7,860 bases of DNA from an uncultured Ruminococcus sp. (lineage in GTDB: Bacteria > Bacillota > Clostridia > Oscillospirales > CAG-272), in NCBI GenBank assembly GCA_900551005.1, contig URUL01000088.1:1-7860 (forward strand), given 5' to 3'. Position 1 is the stretch's first letter; each line of letters opens with the position of its first letter. Positions 1 to 7,010 of this stretch are shown here, piece by piece. Under the pieces are notes generated by a model that was not told the DNA's origin, ran no database searches, and saw only the letters and a list, made by a program, of their open reading frames with translations. A program made the translations under genes and the position numbers.

Positions 1-131
1 TCATCCATCTCACGAATATCGGTCTTCAACAGATTTCTTGCGTTCTTTCCGTAAAGCGGATTGTGTGCGCCAAAGAAGCTCTCATCAAAGAAATCATCTA
101 ACATATTCTCACCAAAAATGCTCGGTACCAT
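1..131 (-). CDS. Hsp20 / alpha-crystallin small heat-shock protein, N-terminal part
   Basis: This gene reads leftward from an ATG at 131-129 and leaves the window after 43 codons, so only the N-terminus is visible. The protein starts MVPSIFGENMLDDFFDESFF and continues to NARNLLKTDIREMD. The acidic, Phe-rich 'GENxxDDFFD' start followed by 'LLKTDIRE' is the usual opening of clostridial Hsp20 proteins, just before the alpha-crystallin domain, which lies outside the window. Such proteins are cytoplasmic ATP-independent holdases that bind unfolding proteins under stress. The start is well supported by a GGAGGG Shine-Dalgarno (complement of 139-144) seven bases upstream. It is divergent from the PucR-family gene, with about 250 bases between the two starts. 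The family call rests only on the N-terminal motif. Confidence 0.75.
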   Translation of the reverse strand, partial: MVPSIFGENMLDDFFDESFFGAHNPLYGKNARNLLKTDIREMD

Positions 132-170
132 AATAAATCCCTCCATTTATATAAACTATTTTTATTTTCA

Positions 171-198
171 GCGTTCCGCGGTCAGCCCGCGTTAACGC
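171..198 (-). other. Stem-loop in the presumed hsp20 5' leader
   Basis: GCGTT-C-CGCGG, a loop TCAGC, then CCGCG-TT-AACGC form a GC-rich hairpin of ten base pairs with a 1x2 internal loop. A second small hairpin (GCCC-TTC-GGGC, 213-223) lies further from hsp20, and CGGA/TCCG arms occur at 244-256. All fall within the predicted hsp20 mRNA leader. They have no U-tract and do not cover the Shine-Dalgarno, so a terminator or simple RNA thermometer role is not evident. Confidence 0.35.
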
Positions 199-280
199 AC
201 TGTTTTCGCTTCGCCCTTCGGGCTACATTGTCAAAGCACCCATCGGAACCACTCCGTTTCCTTTTTTCTTTTACACCTAT

Positions 281-309
281 ATTGTATTCGTTTTCTCTTG
301 AAAAAACAA
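281..309 (-). promoter_or_regulatory. Candidate promoter for the hsp20 gene
   Basis: On the minus strand, TACAAT (complement of 281-286) lies 17 bases after TTGTTT (complement of 304-309). The -10 box is good and the -35 box is weak. It would give an mRNA with a leader of about 140 nt before hsp20, and it overlaps the PucR gene promoter on the other strand. No CIRCE-type inverted repeat (the HrcA operator) was seen nearby. Tentative. Confidence 0.3.
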
Positions 310-326
310 TGTTTTAGTGATATAAT
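298..326 (+). promoter_or_regulatory. Sigma-A promoter of the PucR-family gene
   Basis: TTGAAA (298-303) and a consensus TATAAT (321-326) are separated by exactly 17 bases. Transcription should start near 333, giving a leader of about 50 nt before the coding region. The leader contains a perfect inverted repeat that could act as an operator. Confidence 0.7.
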
Positions 327-340
327 AAATGCAGATATAG

Positions 341-357
341 TTGTGCTTGTAGCACAA
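341..357 (+). promoter_or_regulatory. Perfect inverted repeat between promoter and start codon, possible operator
   Basis: TTGTGCT-TGT-AGCACAA has seven-base perfect arms around a three-base centre. It begins 15 bases after the -10 box and ends 14 bases before the Shine-Dalgarno. PucR-type regulators often control adjacent genes, so an autoregulatory operator is plausible, but an RNA hairpin in the leader is an equal possibility. No binding-site consensus was available to test this. Confidence 0.4.
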
Positions 358-381
358 TAATCATTGAAAGAAGGTGAAAAC

Positions 382-1620
382 TTGTCTCAACCGCAATGGC
401 AATCCGGAGATATAACAGCTCTGATCACAGAATTTTTTGAACAGGATGATCTACATCAGCTTGCGCTTGATGTCGGCATTTTTTTGGACTGTCCTCTGCT
501 TGTTCTCGACGATGCTTATCGTGTCGTGGCACATTTCTGCCCCGCCGGGTTTTCCGACCCGTTGTTCCGTGACGCAGTTTCACAAGGTGCAATCACTTAT
601 GAGTCAAGTGCGGCCATCAGTAAAAGCCCGGCGCTCAACAAAGGATGTGCCGATATGATCAAATTGGGAGAAAGTCCCTTTCGCCGGCGTTTTGCACCGC
701 TCATCTGTACCGGTGTCCGGCTCGGATATCTTGTCTGCGTGGACACGGATGGCCATTTTCAAAAAATTCAGGAGGCAGTCTGGCAACAAATTGACATGAT
801 CCTCGCAAAACAGCTTTTTATCGAAACAAGCCGTCAGGACAAGCCATTTGAAACGACTGAAGATATTCTGATGCATTTGCTTGACGGAGGATTTCCGTCT
901 GCCTCCTATTTTCGACTACGGGCAGTGGGCACTTATCTTGCGGACTTTCACCCGTCCGCTTTTGCATTGATGGATCTGACTGCTTACCACAGTCGGTATC
1001 CCGGGGTGTGTCACCTGAAAGAAGAAATTTGTGAACGCTTTCCGAATTCTCATCCCTTTCTCTACAAGGGTGACGTATTTCTGTTTCTGCATAGAGAGAG
1101 TGATGCAGATATATTCACAGAACTGGCAAAAGAATTCGATTTGAAGATAATTGTTTCAGAGGCGATTCGCGATCTGTATGACCTTCCCTCACTTTACCGC
1201 GCCGCACACGATGCGTTGGACATGATTGTGGGAAGCAATTATCACGGTGAAAATGTCTGTTCTGTGGCGCAATTGCGGACGCCGTTGCTTCTTAAAAATC
1301 TGGATTCCCGCAATGATCTTATCTCTCCGGAGCTCAGAGCGCTCGCCGAACACGACCGAAAAAAAGGAACGCAATACTGTGAAACGCTGTACTTTTATCT
1401 AATTTGCAGCCGCTCGCTCAAAAAGACCTGCGACGCATTGTTTACCCACCGCAACACAGTTCTGTACCGTATTGAAAGAATACGGGATGACTTTCTTATC
1501 CCGCTGGACGATCCGGAACGGCACGTCGAGTTGTTGTTTGGCGTTGCAATTCTGCTGTTTCAAAATGAAGGTGCGGAATTCTTTTTGCGGACAATGCCGC
1601 AAACGGATGATGAATACTAA
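382..1620 (+). CDS. PucR/CdaR-family transcriptional regulator
   Basis: A cytoplasmic DNA-binding regulator of 412 residues. The C-terminal part is the PucR helix-turn-helix domain, seen in 'TLYFYLICSRSLKKTCDAL' followed by HRNTVLYRIERI at residues 356-367. The middle region (about 175-290), ending around 'LYDLPSLYRAAHDALDM', looks like the GGDEF-like domain typical of CdaR proteins and is not expected to be catalytic. The N-terminal ~160 residues have a GAF-like look ('LLVLDDAYRVVA', 'LGYLVCVDTDG') and probably sense a ligand, which cannot be named. I chose TTG at 382 because AAGGTG (371-376) sits five bases upstream. An in-frame TTG at 364 would add six residues but has no ribosome site. 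It is followed 24 bases later by the DUF1003 gene and is probably co-transcribed with it. Nothing links it to the CRISPR locus. Confidence 0.85.
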   Translation: MSQPQWQSGDITALITEFFEQDDLHQLALDVGIFLDCPLLVLDDAYRVVAHFCPAGFSDPLFRDAVSQGAITYESSAAISKSPALNKGCADMIKLGESPFRRRFAPLICTGVRLGYLVCVDTDGHFQKIQEAVWQQIDMILAKQLFIETSRQDKPFETTEDILMHLLDGGFPSASYFRLRAVGTYLADFHPSAFALMDLTAYHSRYPGVCHLKEEICERFPNSHPFLYKGDVFLFLHRESDADIFTELAKEFDLKIIVSEAIRDLYDLPSLYRAAHDALDMIVGSNYHGENVCSVAQLRTPLLLKNLDSRNDLISPELRALAEHDRKKGTQYCETLYFYLICSRSLKKTCDALFTHRNTVLYRIERIRDDFLIPLDDPERHVELLFGVAILLFQNEGAEFFLRTMPQTDDEY

Positions 1621-1644
1621 TTTATTAAATAAGGGGAAGAAATT

Positions 1645-2160
1645 ATGAAGGAAAACAGAAAGTTATTACAGGAAGTACTGAATGAGATCCGACAAGATAT
1701 GACAGATGAGGAGGTTCTGAATCTTTTGTCGGACAGTAAAATTTCCGTCAGTCCCGAAAAGGAAAAGGAAAAATACACACTCGGGCAACGGGCAGCTGAC
1801 ACCATTGCGAAATTTGCGGGCAGCTGGGCGTTTATATTTTCGTTTGCAGGTGTGCTGGTTCTGTGGATGGTCATCAACGCAATTCTTGCGACAAAAGCGT
1901 TTGACCCATATCCGTTTATTCTTCTGAATCTTGTCTTGTCCTGTGTTGCAGCCATTCAGGCACCGCTGATTATGATGAGTCAGAACCGTCAGGAGGAAAA
2001 AGACCGTCGTCGTGCGGAAAACGATTATAAGGTCAACCTGAAAACCGAGATCATGATTGAGGATCTTTACGATAAAGTGAACGCGATCCTTGCCAAACAG
2101 TCGCAAATTGAGAAACTGTTGACGGAGAAAAAGACGGAAGACGAGGAAACAAAGAAATAA
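1645..2160 (+). CDS. DUF1003 family integral membrane protein
   Basis: A 171-residue protein that carries the DUF1003 signature almost intact: LGQRAADTIAKFAGSWAFI, then FDPYPFILLNLVLSCVAAIQ, then APLIMMSQNRQ. Two hydrophobic segments (about residues 61-82 and 89-111) should cross the cytoplasmic membrane as a hairpin. The C-terminal ~55 residues are highly charged and probably helical or coiled-coil. The N-terminal ~43 residues are charged and lack the Cys-rich motif that some family members carry. The molecular function of DUF1003 is not known to me. AAGGGGA (1631-1637) lies seven bases before the ATG, and the gene follows the PucR-family gene closely, suggesting an operon ended by the terminator at 2344-2380. 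Confidence 0.9.
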   Translation: MKENRKLLQEVLNEIRQDMTDEEVLNLLSDSKISVSPEKEKEKYTLGQRAADTIAKFAGSWAFIFSFAGVLVLWMVINAILATKAFDPYPFILLNLVLSCVAAIQAPLIMMSQNRQEEKDRRRAENDYKVNLKTEIMIEDLYDKVNAILAKQSQIEKLLTEKKTEDEETKK

Positions 2161-2343
2161 AATATCGGCAAATCAAAAAGTCGGGAAGTGCGAACATGAT
2201 GTGGTTGTGTTTCATTACCCAAAATATAAGGATTTGATTATCTGACGATAATCACAGATGATTTCCGGTTTGCTGAGATCCTTGCGAAGCATCTTTTAAG
2301 ACCATAACAGCCAAGTATAAGCCTTTCAAAAGATATTTGAGGC
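2161..2343 (+). other. Non-coding stretch after the DUF1003 gene, with a small hairpin
   Basis: No credible gene is present. The only ATG-started frames are about a dozen codons long without a ribosome site. A TGATTATC-TGAC-GATAATCA inverted repeat (2235-2254, eight-base arms) is the only clear structure and has no following T-tract. The stretch is most likely the 3' untranslated region running to the terminator at 2344-2380. A small RNA derived from the 3' end is possible but unsupported. Confidence 0.4.
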
Positions 2344-2380
2344 AAAAAGCCCGATCCCACAAGGGATTTCGGGCTTTTTT
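2344..2380 (+). terminator. Rho-independent terminator (probably bidirectional)
   Basis: AAAAAGCCCGA-TCCC, loop ACAA, GGGA-TT-TCGGGCTTTTTT form a stem of about 15 pairs with two bulged T's, flanked by A and T tracts. It ends the PucR-DUF1003 transcript and separates it from the CRISPR locus. The A-tract on the left side would let it also work on the minus strand. Confidence 0.85.
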
Positions 2381-2465
2381 CGTGCTCTCAAAAATGTAAA
2401 AATAAAAAGATATTTTTCTCCGGGTTCGACCTTAGCGATCTTTTGTATTTCGCCACAAATATTCA

Positions 2466-2505
2466 AAAGCAGAAGCGGTTTTTCTTTGATTTCCGCTTCT
2501 GCTTT
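2466..2505. repeat. Perfect 13-bp inverted repeat
   Basis: AAAGCAGAAGCGG (2466-2478) and CCGCTTCTGCTTT (2493-2505) are perfectly complementary around a 14-base T-rich loop. The stem is strong, but the T-tract expected of a terminator is poor on both strands. It lies between the host operon terminator and the cas9 promoter. It could be a weak terminator or transcriptional insulator. No insertion-sequence features accompany it. The flanks (2381-2465 and 2506-2569) show nothing else recognisable. Confidence 0.5.
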
Positions 2506-2569
2506 GAGGTTATGGTCATTTTATACGAAAAACACACAGAAACTTCTCCTTCGAGTCGCTATGTCTTGC

Positions 2570-2598
2570 TTGACAATATGTACAAAAAATGATATAAT
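2570..2598 (+). promoter_or_regulatory. Consensus sigma-A promoter, presumed cas9 promoter
   Basis: TTGACA (2570-2575) and TATAAT (2593-2598) are both perfect consensus hexamers with a 17-base spacer. Transcription should start near 2605, about 233 bases before the cas9 ATG. The RNA leader therefore crosses the whole tracrRNA gene in the antisense direction. No other gene on the plus strand could be its target. Confidence 0.75.
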
Positions 2599-2654
2599 TT
2601 CGTTACAAGTATAATTAAAACGTATTTTACCCGAAATTCCGCACTTATGCCGCA

Positions 2655-2687
2655 AAAATCAAAAAGACTGCCGCAAATGCGACAGTC
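2655..2687 (-). terminator. Intrinsic terminator of the tracrRNA
   Basis: On the minus strand GACTGTCGC-ATTT-GCGGCAGTC (complement of 2687-2666) makes a nine-pair stem with one G-U pair. TTTTT, GA and another TTTTT follow directly (2665-2655). As in other type II tracrRNAs, the terminator hairpin probably remains as the last 3' hairpin of the mature RNA. Confidence 0.88.
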
Positions 2688-2800
2688 AGATTGTGCACTC
2701 CTGTGCAGTCGGCGGAGCCGACGATTTCGAGATCATCTCTTATTCAAGATAATCTCTGATTTGAACCCGTAGTGTAAGTTTATAGGGTAATAAAACCTTA
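2660..2800 (-). ncRNA. tracrRNA for the type II-A Cas9
   Basis: Read on the minus strand, the predicted RNA of about 140 nt starts near 2800. Its anti-repeat (2796-2759) pairs with the array repeat: a lower stem of GUUUGA with UCAAAU, a GA/GGGU bulge, then GUAGUGUAA with UUACACUAC, and further pairing beyond. The 2/4 bulge between six- and nine-pair stems is the architecture of SpCas9 duplexes. Next come an 11-bp hairpin in the nexus position (2756-2729, one G-U pair near the middle and one closing the loop, six-base loop), GUCGGC-UCC-GCCGAC (2722-2708), UGCAC-AGGA-GUGCA (2707-2694) and a terminator hairpin. The RNA pairs with pre-crRNA for RNase III processing and holds the guide in Cas9. 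Ends are predicted, not measured. Confidence 0.92.
2759..2796 (-). repeat. Anti-repeat: degenerate copy of the CRISPR repeat
   Basis: The plus strand matches the array repeat at 31 of 34 aligned positions, with a four-base ACCC in place of the repeat's GA. The middle (GTAGTGTAA) is identical and the last 19 bases differ at two positions. This near-identity in the array's own orientation shows that the tracrRNA, array and cas9 belong together. Confidence 0.93.
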
Positions 2801-2804
2801 CGCC

Positions 2805-2836
2805 ATTATAATAACAAAATAAGGACGGATTGTCAA
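2805..2836 (-). promoter_or_regulatory. tracrRNA promoter
   Basis: On the minus strand a consensus TTGACA (complement of 2836-2831) is followed after 17 bases by TATTAT (complement of 2813-2808). An overlapping perfect TATAAT (complement of 2810-2805) sits at 20 bases. The start point would be near 2800, a few bases before the anti-repeat. The -35 box ends two bases before the cas9 ATG, so it lies inside the cas9 ribosome-binding region. Confidence 0.75.
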
Positions 2837-2837
2837 G

Positions 2838-5800
2838 ATGTTTGCTGAAAATTTTTCCGAAAAATCAAAAAACGGTTACTATCTCGGGGTGGATATCGGG
2901 ACGGATTCCGTCGGATATGCGGTCACGGACAGGGACTATTCCCTCTGCAGATTTAAGGGCGAACCGATGACCGGCGTAGCCCTCTTTGACAAGGCAGATC
3001 AATGCGCCGATAGACGAGCCCACAGAACGTCGAGAAGAAGATATGCCCGCAGACAGATGAGAGTTAACCTTATTCAGGATCTCTTCTGCGTGGAAATGGC
3101 AAAGGTAGATCCGAACTTTTTCATACAGATGAACGAAAGCCGCCTCTGGCAGTGTGACAAAAAGCCGGAAACGCTTGTCGGCTGCGAATGGCTTGACAGG
3201 GAGTACAACCGGCGCTTCCCGACAGTGCACCATCTGATAATGGAACTTATAAACGAAGAGAACAGCAACACGGACGTCCGTCACCTTTATCTCGCGGTGG
3301 CGTGGCTTGTTGCGCACAGGGGACATTTTTTAAGTGACATAAGCTGCGATAAGATCAGGGAGCTTTATGATATAAAGCCTTTGTATTCCGCATTTATCGG
3401 CTGGTTTGGTGAGAATGGGTATTCCGCGCCGTGGGAATGTGACGCTGACGCGCTTATGGCTGCTATGTCGCGCCGGTGCGGCGTAAGAGCAAAGGAAGCG
3501 GAGCTGAAAAAACTGATTTACGGCGGCAAAAAGCCTGTCGAAGACGAGAACTGTCCGCTTTATCAGGAGGCGATCATAAAGCTCCTTGCCGGCGGCAGCA
3601 TTGAAATAAAGAAGACACTGAAATGGGAAGAATACAAAGGCGTCGAAGGGTCGATATGCCTTGATGATGCGGAAAAGCTCGAAGCCGTGCTCGCCGAGCT
3701 CGGCGATGACGGAGAGGTTATCCGACTTATGTCGCAGGTCTACGATTGCGCAGCACTTTCAAAAATGCTGAGTGGACACACATACATTTCGGAAGCAAAG
3801 ATCGAGCAGTACGAAACGCATAAGGCAGATCTTAGGGAGCTTAAGCGACTTGCAAAAAAATACTGCTCGGATGATGAATACAAAAACTTTTTTGTCAGCG
3901 AAACGGGAACATATTCTGCTTACTCGGCTTATTTCAAGTGCTCCGAAAAAAGGAAGGGCAAAAAGATTACCCGTGAGGATTTTTATAAGGGAGTAAAGAA
4001 GCTGATTGCAAAAATAAAGGAACAAATCGGCGAAGGGGACGATACAGATCTGGTCATTGCGAACGGAGTACTCAGCAGGATCGATGCTGGCACATATATG
4101 CCGAAACAGGTAAACCCCGAAAACCGTCTCATTCCTTACCAGCTTTATTATGCCGAACTTGACGTGATTCTTTCAAACGCCGAAAAACGATTTGCGTTTC
4201 TTTCTGAGCGCGATTCGGACGGGCTTTCCGTATCAGACAAGATCAGATCTGTTTTCACATTCAGGATACCGTATTTTGTCGGTCCGCTCGAAAAGGTCCC
4301 CGGAAACAAATTTGCGTGGATAGAACGTAAGGCGGAAGGACGGATTCTTCCGTGGAATTTTGATGAGATGGTCGACCTTGATGCGAGCGAGGACGGCTTT
4401 ATCAAGCGCATGACAAACAAATGCACCTATCTCCCCGGCGAGAATGTTTTGCCGAAGCAATCGTTGCTTTACTGTAAATTCACTATTCTCGACGAGATAA
4501 ACAATATCAACATCGACGGAGTTCCGATAAGCGTTGAGCTGAAGCAACAAATATTCCACGAGCTTTTTGAAAAGGAAAAGAAGGTCACAAAGAAAAAGCT
4601 GATTGATTTTCTCGTGTCTGTCAAGGCTATCTCAAAGGGTGAGGAGGTGCGCATAAGCGGGCTCGGCGCCGAGATAAAATCATCATACAAGCCCTATATC
4701 GATTTTCGCAGGCTCCTTGCTGCCGGAACTCTTACGGCAGAGGACGTCGACTGCATAATTGAAAGAATCACCTGTACGGAGGACTCTGCAAGGCTTAAAA
4801 AATGGCTTTTGAAATGGTCGAAGGAAAACGGAAAAGATCTTTCCGATGATGATATAAAATATATATCGCAGAGGAAATATGACGATTTCGGCAGACTCTC
4901 CGGCAAACTTCTCAACGGTATTGAGGCGGCTTGCACGGAAACGGGCGAGGTCGGCACCGTTATGCACTTTATGTGGAACACAAATGACAATCTGATGCAG
5001 ATTATCAGGGGGCAAAAATACCGTTTCGAAGACAGAATCTCCGAAATCAGCAAAGAGTATTTCTCCGAGCATCCAACAACTCTTGTCGAAAGGCTGGACG
5101 AGCTTGGCATATCGAACGCCGTCAAGCGTCCGGTCATGCGCACGCTTGACATAATAGCAGACATTGTCAAAGCAAAAAAGTGCCCACCGGAGAAAATATT
5201 TGTTGAAATGACGCGCGGTGAGGACAAACGCATAGATTCGGACAAGCAGAACAGAGGCAAGAGACTGCGCGAACTTTACAGCAAGCTCGACTTGGAGGAC
5301 GCGGTAAGACCCCGGAAAGAGCTTGACGACCTGGGCGATGAGGCCGACAGAAAACTGCAACGCGAAGCGCTGTTCCTGTATTTCTGTCAGATGGCGAAAT
5401 GCGCATATTGCGGCAAGCCCCTTGATATTTCCGCCATTGGAACAAACGAATACAATGTCGACCATATCTGGCCGAGAGCGTATATAAAGGACGACAGCAT
5501 CCTCAATAACAAGGTGCTCGTTCATTCCGAAGAAAACGGAAGGAAAACCGACACATATCCGATAGAAAGCAAGATAAGAAGCGAAATGCGCGGATTCTGG
5601 GAAAATCTCCGCAACGCAAAGCTTATAAACGAGGAAAAGTTCCGCAGGCTGACGAGAGAGCATGCATTTTCAGCCGATGAACGACTCGGATTTATTAACC
5701 GTCAGATCGTCGAGACGGGGCAGTCGGCGAAGGTGGTCACCAATCTTTTGACGGATCTCTATCCGAAAGCGAAAATCGTTTTTGTCAAAGCGGGCAATGT

Positions 5801-7010
5801 CAGCGAATTCAGGCACGAATACGGAGAAATATGCAACTATGCGCTCTTTGGCCGCACACTTACGGACGCGGAGAAAAAGTCAAAATGTCTTGTGAAATCC
5901 AGAACCGCAAGCGACATTCATCATGCGCATGACGCCTATCTGAACATTGTTGTCGGCAATCTGTTCCATGAAAAATTCACCAAGCGATACTATCTTGATA
6001 CCTTGAATGACTACTCTCCGAAAATGCACATACTGTTCGGAAGAAAATGTGTAATTGACGGAAACGTCATATGGAATCCCGAAAAGCATTTGCCGACCGT
6101 TGACAGAACCATGGCAAATGTACATATTCATCTGACAAAATATCAGACGAAGCAGAAAGGCGGCTTTTTTCACCAACAGCCGGAGTCTGCCGGATCGAGC
6201 GACAGTCTTGTCCCGCTCAAGAAGGGTCTTGACACGGCGAAGTACGGCGGATACAACTCGCCGACAATCTCGTTCTACGTGCTCGTGAGGTACAGAATCG
6301 GGAAGAAATATAAGTTGACGATTGTCCCCGTTGTGCTGCTTATTGCGAACAAATACCTTTCCGAGCAGGGCTATCCGGCAAAGCATGTGAGGGAGAAACT
6401 TCCTGTAAATGCGGAGGACATCTCGTTCCCGCTCGAAAACAGGATAATCAAGGTGAATACTGTATTTTCGCTTGACGGATTTGAGGCGTGCGTTTCGGGA
6501 ACATCAAGCGGGGGAAGCCAAATTCACATGCGCTCCCTTATGACGCCGAGATATACGGCTGAGCAGATTGCTTACATCAAGAATCTGGACAATATCTCAG
6601 AGAAACGAAAGAAAAACCCCCAGTACGTGATCGACGAAACGTTTTCCGGAATATCAAGGGAGAAGAATGTTGCGCTCTTTGCCGATCTTGTAAATATGAT
6701 GAACGGCAGTGTCTATTCAAAGCAACCGGGGGCGAAGCTTGGCATAAGCGCGGATGATAAAAAGAAATTTGAAGGACTTACGATAGATATGCAGTACGAA
6801 TGCTTGAAAAATATGATTCTTTATCTCAAGACCAACCGTTCAGGAGCCTGCAATATGAATGCTATGGGTGGGAACCCAACAAGTGGTGCTGTGTATCTGA
6901 GTACCAATATAAGCAACTGGAAAAAGTATTATTCGGATGTCCGTATAATCGACAGGTCATCCTCGGGGCTCTTCGAGCACCGCACAGGAAACCTTCTTAA
7001 CCTGATATGA
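2838..7010 (+). CDS. cas9: Type II-A CRISPR RNA-guided endonuclease Cas9
   Basis: A 1390-residue Cas9 that cuts both strands of DNA matched by the guide RNA. RuvC-I is YLGVDIGTDSVG with catalytic D19. An Arg-rich bridge helix spans about 55-78 (DRRAHRTSRRRYARR). A long REC lobe follows, including LYLAVAWLVAHRGHFL. RuvC-II is IFVEMTRGEDKR with E790. The HNH domain contains CAYC (C855, C858), NVDHIWPRAYIKDDS with D875 and H876, and N900. RuvC-III is HHAHDAYLN with H1029 and D1032. The PAM-interacting region includes KYGGYNSPTISFYVLV and ends SSGLFEHRTGNLLNLI. All nuclease residues equivalent to SpCas9 D10, E762, H840, N863, H983 and D986 are present, so it should be active. The Arg pair that reads NGG in SpCas9 is not apparent, and the PAM is unknown. 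The Shine-Dalgarno AAGGA (2821-2825) is 12 bases from the ATG, longer than ideal. The stop overlaps the cas1 start (ATGA). Confidence 0.97.
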   Translation: MFAENFSEKSKNGYYLGVDIGTDSVGYAVTDRDYSLCRFKGEPMTGVALFDKADQCADRRAHRTSRRRYARRQMRVNLIQDLFCVEMAKVDPNFFIQMNESRLWQCDKKPETLVGCEWLDREYNRRFPTVHHLIMELINEENSNTDVRHLYLAVAWLVAHRGHFLSDISCDKIRELYDIKPLYSAFIGWFGENGYSAPWECDADALMAAMSRRCGVRAKEAELKKLIYGGKKPVEDENCPLYQEAIIKLLAGGSIEIKKTLKWEEYKGVEGSICLDDAEKLEAVLAELGDDGEVIRLMSQVYDCAALSKMLSGHTYISEAKIEQYETHKADLRELKRLAKKYCSDDEYKNFFVSETGTYSAYSAYFKCSEKRKGKKITREDFYKGVKKLIAKIKEQIGEGDDTDLVIANGVLSRIDAGTYMPKQVNPENRLIPYQLYYAELDVILSNAEKRFAFLSERDSDGLSVSDKIRSVFTFRIPYFVGPLEKVPGNKFAWIERKAEGRILPWNFDEMVDLDASEDGFIKRMTNKCTYLPGENVLPKQSLLYCKFTILDEINNINIDGVPISVELKQQIFHELFEKEKKVTKKKLIDFLVSVKAISKGEEVRISGLGAEIKSSYKPYIDFRRLLAAGTLTAEDVDCIIERITCTEDSARLKKWLLKWSKENGKDLSDDDIKYISQRKYDDFGRLSGKLLNGIEAACTETGEVGTVMHFMWNTNDNLMQIIRGQKYRFEDRISEISKEYFSEHPTTLVERLDELGISNAVKRPVMRTLDIIADIVKAKKCPPEKIFVEMTRGEDKRIDSDKQNRGKRLRELYSKLDLEDAVRPRKELDDLGDEADRKLQREALFLYFCQMAKCAYCGKPLDISAIGTNEYNVDHIWPRAYIKDDSILNNKVLVHSEENGRKTDTYPIESKIRSEMRGFWENLRNAKLINEEKFRRLTREHAFSADERLGFINRQIVETGQSAKVVTNLLTDLYPKAKIVFVKAGNVSEFRHEYGEICNYALFGRTLTDAEKKSKCLVKSRTASDIHHAHDAYLNIVVGNLFHEKFTKRYYLDTLNDYSPKMHILFGRKCVIDGNVIWNPEKHLPTVDRTMANVHIHLTKYQTKQKGGFFHQQPESAGSSDSLVPLKKGLDTAKYGGYNSPTISFYVLVRYRIGKKYKLTIVPVVLLIANKYLSEQGYPAKHVREKLPVNAEDISFPLENRIIKVNTVFSLDGFEACVSGTSSGGSQIHMRSLMTPRYTAEQIAYIKNLDNISEKRKKNPQYVIDETFSGISREKNVALFADLVNMMNGSVYSKQPGAKLGISADDKKKFEGLTIDMQYECLKNMILYLKTNRSGACNMNAMGGNPTSGAVYLSTNISNWKKYYSDVRIIDRSSSGLFEHRTGNLLNLI

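Noticed and set aside
364..381. Upstream TTG start for the PucR-family gene
   Set aside because: No Shine-Dalgarno precedes 364, whereas AAGGTG sits five bases before TTG 382.
2380..2545. Possible small gene on the minus strand with an AAGGAG site (complement of 2545-2555 area) and a GTG start
   Set aside because: It yields only about 24 Lys-rich codons built over the 13-bp inverted repeat. The overlapping longer open frame has no start codon and runs into the terminator. No protein family is recognisable.
2759..2796. A solitary CRISPR repeat or one-spacer mini-array upstream of cas9
   Set aside because: There is no second copy nearby, and the opposite strand has a promoter, bulged anti-repeat, hairpins and a terminator exactly as a tracrRNA requires. 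The sequence before it folds as the tracrRNA nexus hairpin rather than being a spacer.
4683..5663. A 326-codon open frame on the minus strand inside cas9
   Set aside because: It lies wholly opposite conserved Cas9 RuvC-II/HNH coding sequence, has no family resemblance and no ribosome site. It is a shadow of cas9 codon use.
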